DNA from: Actinomycetota bacterium
GTDB lineage: Bacteria > Actinomycetota > Actinomycetes > Nanopelagicales > Nanopelagicaceae
Reading direction: 5' to 3'
Assembly (NCBI GenBank): GCA_026392945.1
Contig: JAPLBB010000051.1
Location: 1 to 52,519, forward strand
Length of the DNA stretch: 52,519 nucleotides
This document shows, piece by piece, positions 25,441-34,548 of the stretch (within the stretch, counting starts at the first letter, position 1; each line of letters starts with the position of its first letter). The notes under the pieces were generated by a model that was not told where the DNA came from, ran no database searches, and was given only the letters and a program-made list of their open reading frames with translations. The translations under genes were made by a program, and so were the position numbers.

Positions 25441-26358
25441 ATGAGTTCTCAGAAAACCGAAAGGTTAATCAATCTAACCTTGGCCTTATTGGCAACCAAA
25501 CGATACTTAACTAAATCAGAAATTTTTAAGAATGTGACTGGATATAGCGGCTCACCGGAAACAATGGAGCGGATGTTTGAACGGGATAAAGATGAGCTAA
25601 GAAGCATGGGTGTGGAGATCGAGGTTAAGGGGCTTGACTCACTTTTTGAGGATGACCAAGGATATTTGATTCGAACCGAAACCTTTCAACTAAATGGAAA
25701 TGAATTTGCATCTGATGAGCTTCTATATTTAACAATGGCTGCCAACTTATGGCATGACTCGGCTTTGAGTAATGATTCTAAGGGTGCACTTCTAAAAATT
25801 CAGTCTCTAAGCGGTCCAATCGAATTTAATGTATTCAACTCTCCGATAGTCAGAGATAATGAGAACTCCCAAATGCTAGCAACGGCTTTTGAAGCGATTG
25901 AAAAACATAAGAAAATTTCATTTAAATACAATGGTAGCCAGCGAAGTGTTGAGCCATTGGGCATGTTCATGAGATCTGGATTTTGGTATTTAGTTGCTCA
26001 AGATGAAAAAGTTATAAAATCGTTCAAGCTGGTAAGAATAGAAGCGAAAATTTCAATTGAGGATGGAGTCTTTCAAAAGCCAGAAGGTTTTGATCTAACT
26101 AATTATCTTAAGAAATATACCGAGGAAGAAGTATTTGAGGCAGAGATTCTTGTTAGAAAAGATCAGGCATATTCTCTAAGAAGTAAGCATGTAGTAAAAG
26201 AATATGATTCTGAGTGGGATTTAATGTTTGTTCCGTATAGTTACGAGCCAGAAATTATTGAGATCTTATTATGGCATGGTCAAAATATTATTGTTAAAAA
26301 ACCTCTATCGCTTCGCAACTCAATTGTTTCTCGGCTAGGGGAGTTTATTAATGGTTGA
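25441..26358 (+). CDS. pafB: WYL-domain transcriptional regulator PafB
   Basis: A 305-residue regulator with an N-terminal winged-helix region (ERLINLTLALLATKRYLTKSEIF) and a WYL domain around residues 145-220 (KKISFKYNGSQRSVEPLG, then FWYLVAQD). In mycobacteria PafB and PafC together activate the LexA-independent DNA damage response. The gene is followed by pafC with an 8-nt overlap, then by tatA, as in other Actinobacteria. The name refers to a proteasome accessory locus, but no proteasome gene lies nearby here. Confidence 0.92.
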   Translation: MSSQKTERLINLTLALLATKRYLTKSEIFKNVTGYSGSPETMERMFERDKDELRSMGVEIEVKGLDSLFEDDQGYLIRTETFQLNGNEFASDELLYLTMAANLWHDSALSNDSKGALLKIQSLSGPIEFNVFNSPIVRDNENSQMLATAFEAIEKHKKISFKYNGSQRSVEPLGMFMRSGFWYLVAQDEKVIKSFKLVRIEAKISIEDGVFQKPEGFDLTNYLKKYTEEEVFEAEILVRKDQAYSLRSKHVVKEYDSEWDLMFVPYSYEPEIIEILLWHGQNIIVKKPLSLRNSIVSRLGEFING

Positions 26359-27265
26359 TAATGCGGCAATACGAGCACTTCGAACTATGGATCTCATTCC
26401 TTACATCTTGGAAAATCCAGGGATATCAATTGGTAGTTTGGCCGTAAAGTTTTCGGTAACTGAGAAACAGGTCGAAAACGATTTGCAACTTATTTTTATG
26501 TGTGGCTTACCTGGTTATACGCCTTATGAGCTTATCGATATAGTCTTCGAAGATGGAGTTGTCTCAGTTATAGACCCTCAAGTTCTAGATAAGCCAAGAA
26601 GATTTAATAAGAGTGAATTAATCGTAATTGCATTAGGTCTTCAGATATTAATTGAAATCAATAAATCTAAGCCCGCACAATTGGCTAAGTTGCAGGCTTT
26701 ATCCAAAAAGATCTCAAAATTGGGAAGTAGCAACTTGATAACATTTAACCCTTTAGCAACTAATTCAGTTTTTCTTGATCTAATTGTGAAGGCCATATCT
26801 GAGAAAAAGCACTTAGAGATTCAATATAATTCGCTGATAAAGGATAAGAAGACAAGAAGAGCAATAGATCCTCAGAGTCTTTACTTTCTAAATGGTAACC
26901 TCTATTTATCTGCCTTTGATCTGGATGTCCGATCTGATCGTGTTTTTAAAGTTGATCTAATAGAAGATTGCTCGGTTATTGATTTCAAAGATCATAATAA
27001 TTCAAGTGAGCCGACAAAATTGTTCGAGGTGGTTTTAGATGTAAAGAAATCTCATCGCAATTTCATAGAGCGAAATTCTTCAGTGATTTCTTCGTCGCAA
27101 GAAAAAGGGGATAGATTTGAAGTTCATATTCAAATAAGTAATATTGAGTGGCTAAAGCGAAGTATTCTAAGTAATGCCCCAGGAATTACCGTTACCTCTC
27201 CAAGTCTGTTCGCCAGCGAATTGGTTGAATCCGCAAACTCGGTTCTAGCCCTATACCAGGCTTAA
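26351..27265 (+). CDS. pafC: WYL-domain transcriptional regulator PafC
   Basis: A 304-residue paralogue of the preceding protein, with an N-terminal helix-turn-helix (IRALRTMDLIPYILENPGISIGSLAVKFSVTEKQVENDL) split here for length: IGSLAVKFSVTEKQVENDL is the recognition region. The WYL domain (HLEIQYNSLIKDKKTRRAIDP, LYLSAFDLD) follows. It is expected to work as a heterodimer with PafB in DNA damage control; ung and recN in this window are the kind of repair gene such a system may control, although I see no site that proves it. The start overlaps pafB by 8 nt. Confidence 0.92.
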   Translation: MVDNAAIRALRTMDLIPYILENPGISIGSLAVKFSVTEKQVENDLQLIFMCGLPGYTPYELIDIVFEDGVVSVIDPQVLDKPRRFNKSELIVIALGLQILIEINKSKPAQLAKLQALSKKISKLGSSNLITFNPLATNSVFLDLIVKAISEKKHLEIQYNSLIKDKKTRRAIDPQSLYFLNGNLYLSAFDLDVRSDRVFKVDLIEDCSVIDFKDHNNSSEPTKLFEVVLDVKKSHRNFIERNSSVISSSQEKGDRFEVHIQISNIEWLKRSILSNAPGITVTSPSLFASELVESANSVLALYQA

Positions 27266-27279
27266 TTTCGTGTTTAGGG

Positions 27280-27285
27280 TAGGCT
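27280..27285 (+). promoter_or_regulatory. -10 element of tatA (leaderless type)
   Basis: TAGGCT ends 6 nt before the tatA ATG in the 26-bp gap after pafC. No clear -35 element is visible. Confidence 0.35.
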
Positions 27286-27291
27286 TCATCT

Positions 27292-27483
27292 ATGAACTCA
27301 CTTAAACCTTGGCACTTACTCGTTTTAGCAGTTGTTTTTGTCGTACTCTTTGGATCAAAGCGGTTACCAGATTCAGCTAGATCCCTTGGCAGATCACTTC
27401 GTATCTTCAAGAGCGAAGTAAGAGAGATGAACAAAGAAGACTCAGCTGGGGATAAAAAATCAGATCCAAACTCTGATAAGTAA
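27292..27483 (+). CDS. tatA: Sec-independent translocase protein TatA
   Basis: A 63-residue protein with one N-terminal membrane helix ([20 protein letters not shown]) containing the FG hinge, then an amphipathic helix ([17 protein letters not shown]) and a short charged tail. TatA forms the pore through which folded twin-arginine substrates cross the membrane. It is followed 5 nt later by tatC, with no tatB nearby, the usual minimal actinobacterial arrangement at this locus. Confidence 0.95.
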   Translation: MNSLKPWHLLVLAVVFVVLFGSKRLPDSARSLGRSLRIFKSEVREMNKEDSAGDKKSDPNSDK

Positions 27484-27488
27484 TTCTT

Positions 27489-28295
27489 ATGAGTAAACGC
27501 CGTGGCGGCAATATGCCACTGCTAGATCACATTCGGGAGTTTCGAGACCGATTAATCAAATCCTCTTTTGCGGTCATTCTGGGTTCTGTCTTTGGTTGGA
27601 TTTATTATCAGAAAATAATCCGCTTACTTACAATGCCATTTTGCGATATTGGAGTCTCGGCAACTCCAAATTTTGATAGCTGTGGTGATCTATATGTAAA
27701 TGGAATTCTTGGTCCGTTCAATTTGCAAGTTAAAATCGCATTATTATCCGGTTTAATATTTTCTGCACCGGTATGGATTTATCAAATTTGGGCATTCATA
27801 ACCCCTGCCTTGCACAAAAAAGAGCGAAGAGTCACGATCGCATTTGTATCCGTTGCAACACCTTTGTTTTCATCAGGAGCCTATCTTGCTTACCTAATTC
27901 TCCCGCATGCTGTAGATGTTTTGCTTGGATTCACACCTAATAACCTTGGAAACCTTATTCGCTTTGATGAGTATCTTGATTTCGTTCTAAGACTCATTCT
28001 TATATTCGGTATGGCATTTGTTTTGCCTCTCTTTCTAGTAGCGCTTAATCTTTTGGGTGTTCTATCTGGCAAAGCAATCCTTAAGCCTTGGCGTCTTGCA
28101 GTATTTCTCTGTTTTGTATTTACTGCATCCTTTACTCCAACTCCAGATCCAGTGACCATGACATTGTTAGCTATCCCTCTTTGTTTGTTGTATTTTGCTA
28201 GTGGCGTTTTTGCGCTGCTCGTTGATAAAAAGCGAAATAGAAAAGATAGAAATAAAACGGGACTATCCGCAATTAATGAACCTGAAGAAATATAA
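27489..28295 (+). CDS. tatC: Sec-independent translocase protein TatC
   Basis: A 268-residue six-helix membrane protein and receptor for twin-arginine signal peptides. The N-terminal MPLLDHIREFRDRL motif is conserved, with later segments FSAPVWIYQIWAFITPAL and FGMAFVLPLFLVAL. The C-terminus is basic and cytosolic (KKRNRKDRNK). It is coupled to the lipid kinase gene by a TAATG overlap. Confidence 0.95.
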   Translation: MSKRRGGNMPLLDHIREFRDRLIKSSFAVILGSVFGWIYYQKIIRLLTMPFCDIGVSATPNFDSCGDLYVNGILGPFNLQVKIALLSGLIFSAPVWIYQIWAFITPALHKKERRVTIAFVSVATPLFSSGAYLAYLILPHAVDVLLGFTPNNLGNLIRFDEYLDFVLRLILIFGMAFVLPLFLVALNLLGVLSGKAILKPWRLAVFLCFVFTASFTPTPDPVTMTLLAIPLCLLYFASGVFALLVDKKRNRKDRNKTGLSAINEPEEI

Positions 28296-29176
28296 TGTGG
28301 CTGGTAGTTTGTAACTCAAGTGCAGGCAAGGGAAAGGGAAGCACTCTTGCTCGAGAACTCATTGAATTGTTATCCAACAGTGGTCTAGAGAACAAGCTCA
28401 TTGATTGTGACACTTTTGCAGAAACAAGGATTTTGCTGGAAAAAGAGATTCAAACTAATCGTTATAACTACCTAATTGCAGTTGGTGGGGATGGCTTAGT
28501 TAATCTCTGTTTGCAGATGGTGGCTGAGAAACTGATCTGCCTTGGAGTAATTCCGGCCGGAACTGGTAATGATTTTGCAAGGGCTACGGGGTTTAATGGC
28601 AAATCAGTCGCTGAAATTTTTTCAATAATCTCTAAATCTAAACCTATAAAAATTGATCTTGGCAAAGCGGAATCGGCAGATGGGTCCAAATGGTTCGTAC
28701 AAGTTCTCAGTACTGGATTTGATGCAATTGTTAATTCGCTTGCAAATAAAATGGTTTGGCCGCGAGGTAAATCAAAATATACTATTGCAACAATTTTGAT
28801 TCTCTCAAGATTTAAATCAATACCTTATAAGGTTGAAATCGATAGAAAAGCTTTTGAACAAAATGCAATGTTGTTAGTTGTTGCTAACGGTGAGAGTTAT
28901 GGTGGGGGCATGAGGATATGTCCTGGAGCATCAAACTCAGACGGCATATTTGATATTTTAATAGTTAGGCCAGTCACTAAAATTGTGTTGCTAACAATTT
29001 TTCCAAAGGTATTTAGAGGTAACCATATTCCGCACCGAAAAATTGATGTGTATAAGGGCAAGCATGTAAAAATATCTGGCCCAACTGTTTCATATGCAGA
29101 TGGAGAATTTGTATCCCCCTTACCGATTGAAGTTACTAATGTTCCAAATGCTCTTACAACATGGCTTGCACCATGA
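28295..29176 (+). CDS. Diacylglycerol/lipid kinase family protein
   Basis: A 293-residue member of the DagK/YegS family, which phosphorylates diacylglycerol or related lipids using ATP. The nucleotide-binding motif reads VGGDGLVNLCLQ (GGDGT in many relatives; Leu is also found in actinobacterial members as I recall), followed by LGVIPAGTGNDFARATGF. The C-terminal half has NGESYGGGMRICPGASNSDG. It lies between tatC (TAATG overlap) and helY (ATGA overlap), a conserved neighbourhood. The exact lipid is unknown. Confidence 0.9.
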   Translation: MWLVVCNSSAGKGKGSTLARELIELLSNSGLENKLIDCDTFAETRILLEKEIQTNRYNYLIAVGGDGLVNLCLQMVAEKLICLGVIPAGTGNDFARATGFNGKSVAEIFSIISKSKPIKIDLGKAESADGSKWFVQVLSTGFDAIVNSLANKMVWPRGKSKYTIATILILSRFKSIPYKVEIDRKAFEQNAMLLVVANGESYGGGMRICPGASNSDGIFDILIVRPVTKIVLLTIFPKVFRGNHIPHRKIDVYKGKHVKISGPTVSYADGEFVSPLPIEVTNVPNALTTWLAP

Positions 29177-31515
29177 GTCTTTCACCTTCTGAAAGCTATG
29201 CTCGCGTGAAGGCTAATGGTAAATTTCCTAAAACGAGAAAATTTGCTGAAGGTTTTCCATTTGAATTAGATGAATTTCAGATCAACGCTTGCCACGCCCT
29301 TGAGAGCGGTAAGGGAGTTCTTGTCGCGGCTCCAACCGGTGCGGGCAAAACGATTGTTGGCGAATTCGCAGTTGACTTGGTGATAAATAGTGGCGGCAAG
29401 TGCTTCTATACGACACCAATCAAAGCTCTATCTAATCAAAAATACTCTGAGTTAGTTTTAAAATATGGTGAATCGAAGATCGGCCTTTTAACTGGTGATA
29501 CTTCCATTAATTCAGAAGCACAAATAGTTATTATGACAACAGAAGTGCTACGTAACATGATTTATGCTAATTCTAAAACGATTAGTGATCTTAAATATGT
29601 AGTAATGGATGAAGTTCATTATTTAGCTGATAAATTTAGGGGAGCGGTTTGGGAAGAGATTTTGATACATCTTTCCGATGCAGTACAGATTATTTCACTT
29701 TCTGCAACTGTTTCCAATGCTGAGGAGTTTGGTGAATGGCTTCAAACAGTGCGGGGTGACACAGAAGTAATTGTTAGTGAAATTAGACCTGTCCCGCTTT
29801 ATCAACATGTACTTTTTGGAAATCGCTTGCTTGATTTATTTGGTGAAAATCAGAAATTGAATCCTGAGCTAACAAGATTAGAAAGAGATTCTTACCGGCA
29901 GGTTAGAGGTAATTGGCGAGATAAACCTAAGGGCCCAAAACCTCTTTCGCGCTCAGAAATTGTAGAAAAACTTGATAGAGAAGGATTATTGCCAGCAATC
30001 ACCTTTATTTTTTCTAGAAATAATTGTGACGCTGCAGTTAGACAATGCTTAGCAGCAGGTTTGAGATTGACTAATTCTCGAGAAAGATCAGAAATTCGTG
30101 CTGTTATAGCAAAGAATATGAAGAATCTTGCCGAAGAAGATTTAGTTGTACTTGGCTACTATGAATGGGCAGATGCACTAGAGCGAGGTATCTCTGCTCA
30201 CCATGCTGGTTTGTTACCAGCTTTCAAAGTCACAGTTGAGGAGTTGTTCCAAAGAGGGCTTGTTAAAGCAGTTTTTGCAACTGAAACTTTGGCGCTAGGA
30301 ATTAATATGCCAGCACGCACTGTGGTACTAGAGAAGTTAAGTAAATGGAACGGTGAAGGACATGTGGCAATCTCACCAGGTGAATACACACAACTAACTG
30401 GACGGGCCGGGCGACGGGGAATTGATATCGAAGGAAATGCAGTAATTTTGTGGAACAACGATTTAGATTCAACCTCGGTTGGCGGTCTTGCATCTACTCG
30501 TACATATCCACTCAAAAGTTCATTCAAACCTACATACAATATGAGTATCAATTTAATATCCCAGTTTGGTTCATCTCGGGCTAGAACTTCGCTGGAGTTT
30601 TCACTCGCGCAATTTCAAGCCGATAAGGCAGTAGTTGGTTTAGCTAAGCAGATCCGCAAAAATGAAAGCGCTCGAGATGCTTTTCTCAGTGAGGCAAAAT
30701 GTCACCTTGGTGATTTTGTTCAATATGCACAGATGAGAGCTGATATTAAGAAACTTGAAACTGATAGTCGAAAAAATAGAAAAAAGCGCATTGAAATTGA
30801 AGAAGAAATTGGCAGTATTCGTAAAAGAATAAAAGCTCATCCATCAAATGACTGTCCAGATCGCGAAAACCACTCTCGATTAGCAGAGCGTGCCCATCGC
30901 TTACAGCGCGAGATTGATGGTTTGACTCAGCGAATTAATAGTAGAACTAATGTAATTGCGAAGAGATTTGATCGAATTAAGGTGATTTTGGATAAATTTG
31001 GTTATATAAATAATGATGAAATAGCAAAATCTGGAAAGATGTTAGCGAAGATATACGGTGAAACAGATTTGCTCATCGCTGAATCTATTCAGGCTGGTGT
31101 TTTTGATACTCTCACTCCTGCCGACCTAGTTTCAGTAATATCAAGTTGCGTATATGAATCTAGAAATGAAGAGGTTACGAAAATCCCTAGAGGTGATGTT
31201 CAGATCGCACTAGCAACAATATCTAAAATTTATGGAAAGATTTATGATGCAGAGAGTGATTTAAATTTGGAAACTATGCGTGCTCCAGATTTTGGTTTCT
31301 GTTGGGCATCAAATAGGTGGGCAAGCGGGCAATCTTTAACATCAATATTAAAAGGAAGTGAATTAACTGTGGGCGACTTCGTTAGGAACATGAAACAGAT
31401 TATTGATTTATTAAGACAATTAAGAGCTGCTGCTCCACAGCTTCAAGAAGTGATAGACCAAGCGCTGATAAAAATTGATCGGGGAGTTATCGCATACGCT
31501 GGGGCAGCTGTATGA
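29173..31515 (+). CDS. helY: Ski2-like DEAD/DEAH-box helicase HelY
   Basis: A superfamily 2 helicase of about 780 residues. Motifs in order: Q-region FELDEFQINACHALESG, Walker A APTGAGKT, TTPIKALSNQK, the DEVH box VMDEVHYLAD, SLSATVSN (SAT), FIFSRNNCD, LALGINMPART and QLTGRAGRRGID. The middle part is rich in charged helices (coiled-coil-like near residues 510-620), as in Mtr4/Ski2 relatives. It probably unwinds RNA. It is shorter than mycobacterial HelY (about 900 residues). ATG 29173 forms an ATGA overlap with the lipid kinase gene; the exonuclease gene overlaps its end in the same way. Confidence 0.92.
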   Translation: MSLSPSESYARVKANGKFPKTRKFAEGFPFELDEFQINACHALESGKGVLVAAPTGAGKTIVGEFAVDLVINSGGKCFYTTPIKALSNQKYSELVLKYGESKIGLLTGDTSINSEAQIVIMTTEVLRNMIYANSKTISDLKYVVMDEVHYLADKFRGAVWEEILIHLSDAVQIISLSATVSNAEEFGEWLQTVRGDTEVIVSEIRPVPLYQHVLFGNRLLDLFGENQKLNPELTRLERDSYRQVRGNWRDKPKGPKPLSRSEIVEKLDREGLLPAITFIFSRNNCDAAVRQCLAAGLRLTNSRERSEIRAVIAKNMKNLAEEDLVVLGYYEWADALERGISAHHAGLLPAFKVTVEELFQRGLVKAVFATETLALGINMPARTVVLEKLSKWNGEGHVAISPGEYTQLTGRAGRRGIDIEGNAVILWNNDLDSTSVGGLASTRTYPLKSSFKPTYNMSINLISQFGSSRARTSLEFSLAQFQADKAVVGLAKQIRKNESARDAFLSEAKCHLGDFVQYAQMRADIKKLETDSRKNRKKRIEIEEEIGSIRKRIKAHPSNDCPDRENHSRLAERAHRLQREIDGLTQRINSRTNVIAKRFDRIKVILDKFGYINNDEIAKSGKMLAKIYGETDLLIAESIQAGVFDTLTPADLVSVISSCVYESRNEEVTKIPRGDVQIALATISKIYGKIYDAESDLNLETMRAPDFGFCWASNRWASGQSLTSILKGSELTVGDFVRNMKQIIDLLRQLRAAAPQLQEVIDQALIKIDRGVIAYAGAAV

Positions 31516-32414
31516 CATTGATGCTTTTAGATAGTGCATCTCTTTGGTATCGCGCTTACTTTGGGATGCCAGATACTTTGGTTTCTCCATCTGGCTTACC
31601 AGTAAATGCCATTCGGGGTTATTTAGATATGACTTCAAGATTACTTGTTAAGTACAAACCAGATCGGTTGGTTGCATGTTTAGAAGGAGATTGGCGACCA
31701 TCTTGGCGGGTAGAACTATTTCCAGATTACAAACTTAATAGACTGGATGACGAAGGCGATGAGGAAGAGCCGGACACATTAGGCCCCCAGATACCAATTT
31801 TGCTAGATGTGATTGATGCTCTTGGTATAGCAATGGTCGGTGTCGATGACTATGAAGCTGATGATTTAATGGCAACTTTTAGTGTTAAGCAGCAAGGACC
31901 AATTCGAATCGTTACTGGCGACAGAGATCTATTCCAATTAGCAGATGACAAGCGAGATGTGAAAATCGTTTACCTTGCAAAAGGTATCTCAAATCATGAT
32001 CTAGTAGATTTAAAATGGATTGCAGAGAAATATCAAATACCTGGTGATCGGTACGCACTATTTGCAATGATCCGTGGTGATTCATCAGATGGATTGCCCG
32101 GAATCCGTGGAATCGGAGAAAAAGGAGCTGCCAACATTGCCAATCAGTTCACGACACTATCTGAGGTAATGCAAGCAGCGCGAGAAGGTGATGAGCGACT
32201 AACACCAAACATTCGTAAGAAGTTGCTAGAAAGTGCAGATTATGCGGCAATTGCTCCCAAATTAGTCAGTTGCGCACTTGATGTTGCTATACCAGAGATG
32301 CAAATAATGATTCCAAAGCAGCCAAAATCTATGAAAAAAATTGAAGACTTAAAAAACGAATATGGATTAGGTGCAAGTATTGATCGAATAATTAGTGCGC
32401 TGGGATGGACCTAA
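31512..32414 (+). CDS. 5'-3' exonuclease (FEN-like, PolA N-domain type)
   Basis: A 300-residue stand-alone flap nuclease. The metal-binding acids can be read in LMLLDSASLWYRAYFG, DDYEADDLMATF and VTGDRDLFQLA, and the helix-3-turn-helix DNA-binding part in GDSSDGLPGIRGIGEKGAAN. Such enzymes remove RNA primers or flaps; many Actinobacteria have one next to helY in addition to the domain in PolA. It starts at an ATGA overlap with helY and abuts lnt with no gap. Confidence 0.93.
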   Translation: MTLMLLDSASLWYRAYFGMPDTLVSPSGLPVNAIRGYLDMTSRLLVKYKPDRLVACLEGDWRPSWRVELFPDYKLNRLDDEGDEEEPDTLGPQIPILLDVIDALGIAMVGVDDYEADDLMATFSVKQQGPIRIVTGDRDLFQLADDKRDVKIVYLAKGISNHDLVDLKWIAEKYQIPGDRYALFAMIRGDSSDGLPGIRGIGEKGAANIANQFTTLSEVMQAAREGDERLTPNIRKKLLESADYAAIAPKLVSCALDVAIPEMQIMIPKQPKSMKKIEDLKNEYGLGASIDRIISALGWT

Positions 32415-33797
32415 ATGAATTACCTCTTAGCGGTTATATTTGGGTTGGTATCTTCTACAGCTTTTAAACCATCTTCTTTTTGGCCTTCAGCATTTATTGG
32501 CTTGGCCGGTTGGTACTTTTTACTAATACGTGCACGGCTGGGCTCTAGGGTTCTAATCTCATACATTTTCGGTTTATCACAGCTATTAGTTGTTCAACAT
32601 TGGACTGGTATATATGTTGGTAGCCTGCCGTGGCTAGTTCTTTGCTTCTGCCAGGCCGCATTCTTTATCTTTCCAGCTTATTTTGTTGGAAAATCAAAAC
32701 GATATAACCAATTTGCATTTGCAACGTCCTTTGTAATAGTTGAATTGTTACTTAGAACCGTTCCGTTCACCGGGTTCGGGTGGACTCGAATTAGTTTTAC
32801 ACAGGTTGATTCCCCATTATCTAATCTTTATAAATTTGGGGGAGTAGTGCTAATTGCCTTTTTTATTGCAGCAATCTCAGCTAGTAGAACACTCATTACT
32901 GGATCAATTTTACTAATTTTGGTAGCGCTATCTGCATTTATTCCAACCTCTGTTAGTAGTGGGCCTAACGTTAAAATTGCACTAATACAAGGTGGAGTGT
33001 CTAATCTAGGCTTAGATTTCAATGCGAAACCTATGGAAGTATTTAATCGTCACCTTTCACAAACGGCTAAATCGATAAAGCTAAGCGAGGTGAAACTTAT
33101 AATTTGGCCTGAAAATGCTGTTGATGTAGATATAAATACTTCACCAAGCGTGGCAAGTAAAATTACTCAAATTTCAACTGATTTAAGGACTCCTATATTG
33201 ATTGGGGGAGTTACCAAATCAACAGCTGGCTTAAGAAATCAATCCATCTTATTAAACCCTACTGCGCAGCAAATTTACACTAAACGTTATTTAACACCTT
33301 TTGGTGAGTATATACCGCTGCGAAATATAGCTACAAAATTCTCAAGTTATGCCAACAATGTTACAGATTTTGTTGGCGGGACTGATGATCATATATTCAC
33401 TGTAAATGGTTTAACCTTTCAAACACTAATTTGCTATGAGTTGTTAAATGATTCATTTCGAGACCAGATTTTAGGGGATTTCTTAACTGTTCAGACCAAT
33501 AATGCAACTTTTGGTGATACAGCTCAACTCGAACAAGAACTTAATATTGCAAAAGTAAGAGCGATTGAGACCGGCAGATTTATTCCATATGTTTCAACAA
33601 CTGGCGTAACTTCTTTTATCGATAATAATGGTCAAGTCTATAGCGAGTTATCTAAATTCAACTCGGCAACTTTAATCGATAATATTATATCAGTTGAGGG
33701 TAGAACATGGACTCAAATATATGGAAAGTATCTTGAAAGTATCAGTATTGTTTGGTTACTAATCATTCTGTTTTTAAGGAGAAAAATATCTCAATGA
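32415..33797 (+). CDS. lnt: Apolipoprotein N-acyltransferase
   Basis: Adds the third acyl chain to the N-terminal Cys of lipoproteins. The first ~165 residues form about six membrane helices (LLAVIFGLVSSTAFKPSSF onwards). The nitrilase-like domain follows with the Glu-Lys-Cys triad: LIIWPENAVD (Glu), YTKRYLTPFGEYIP (Lys) and TLICYELLND (Cys). A C-terminal helix returns to the membrane. Length 460. It overlaps ppm1 by ATGA; in mycobacteria the two functions are fused or adjacent. A lipoprotein substrate, the FKBP protein, is encoded upstream. Confidence 0.93.
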   Translation: MNYLLAVIFGLVSSTAFKPSSFWPSAFIGLAGWYFLLIRARLGSRVLISYIFGLSQLLVVQHWTGIYVGSLPWLVLCFCQAAFFIFPAYFVGKSKRYNQFAFATSFVIVELLLRTVPFTGFGWTRISFTQVDSPLSNLYKFGGVVLIAFFIAAISASRTLITGSILLILVALSAFIPTSVSSGPNVKIALIQGGVSNLGLDFNAKPMEVFNRHLSQTAKSIKLSEVKLIIWPENAVDVDINTSPSVASKITQISTDLRTPILIGGVTKSTAGLRNQSILLNPTAQQIYTKRYLTPFGEYIPLRNIATKFSSYANNVTDFVGGTDDHIFTVNGLTFQTLICYELLNDSFRDQILGDFLTVQTNNATFGDTAQLEQELNIAKVRAIETGRFIPYVSTTGVTSFIDNNGQVYSELSKFNSATLIDNIISVEGRTWTQIYGKYLESISIVWLLIILFLRRKISQ

Positions 33798-34522
33798 AAT
33801 CTGTTCTGATACTCATTCCAACATATAACGAGTCTGAAAATATTGAAAATTTGTTGGGGAGATTAGACGCAGCAAGAATTCACTTGTCCAAAGATTATGC
33901 AGTAGATTTTTTGGTTATAGATGACAGTTCACCGGATAAAACAGCGCAGATTGCAAAATCTATGACTATCGAAAGATTATCGGTGCTAATTAGAGATAGA
34001 AAGACTGGTTTAGGACCTGCTTATTTGGCTGGTTTTAAACAAGGATTAACTGGTAATTATGCTTATTTTGTTGAGATGGATGCCGATTTAAGCCACCAAC
34101 CTGAACAATTGGCTGACCTTTTACATGTAGCTAATGAGGAAAGTTTAGTAATCGGAACTAGGTGGATGGCAGGTGGGTCTGTTGTGAACTGGCCGGCACG
34201 AAGAAAACTTATTTCTAGAGTTGGCACCTGGTATGCATCCTTTATTTTGAAATTGCCATATCAGGATTTAACTTCAGGTTTTCGGGTATTACCTAGAGAG
34301 CTACTTGAAAAAATAAACTTTAATGAGATTGAAACGAGAGGGTATGGTTTCCAAATTGAGATGGCACTTAAAGCGGTTGAGTCTGGTTTTGGGATAAAGC
34401 AGGTACCAATAACATTTGTTGAGCGTGAGTATGGACGCTCCAAAATGAGCCTTTTGATCATTTGGGAGTCCTGGGTAATGGTCAGTAAGTATGGTTTTAA
34501 GCGTATATTTAATCGCCGATAA
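33794..34522 (+). CDS. ppm1: Polyprenol monophosphomannose synthase (GT2)
   Basis: A 242-residue family 2 glycosyltransferase that moves mannose from GDP-mannose to polyprenol phosphate, feeding lipoglycan and protein mannosylation. Motifs are ILIPTYNESENI, VIDDSSPDKT and the metal-binding FVEMDADLSHQPEQ, with GLGPAYLAGFKQGL between them and DLTSGFRVL downstream. No membrane helix is present at the C-terminus, so it matches the soluble synthase domain of mycobacterial Ppm1. ATG 33794 has AAGGAG upstream and overlaps the lnt stop. It converges on gcvP with a 26-bp gap. Confidence 0.93.
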   Translation: MKSVLILIPTYNESENIENLLGRLDAARIHLSKDYAVDFLVIDDSSPDKTAQIAKSMTIERLSVLIRDRKTGLGPAYLAGFKQGLTGNYAYFVEMDADLSHQPEQLADLLHVANEESLVIGTRWMAGGSVVNWPARRKLISRVGTWYASFILKLPYQDLTSGFRVLPRELLEKINFNEIETRGYGFQIEMALKAVESGFGIKQVPITFVEREYGRSKMSLLIIWESWVMVSKYGFKRIFNRR

Positions 34523-34548
34523 TCTACATTATGTAAAGTAGAAAAGAT

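Noticed and set aside
26351-27265. pafB and pafC as a tandem duplication of one gene
   Set aside because: Both match separate long-diverged WYL paralogues always paired in Actinobacteria; similarity is limited to the domain pattern.
34523-34548. Terminator between ppm1 and gcvP
   Set aside because: A short palindrome (TACAT-T-ATGTA) exists, but the stem is AT-only with no proper loop and no T run.
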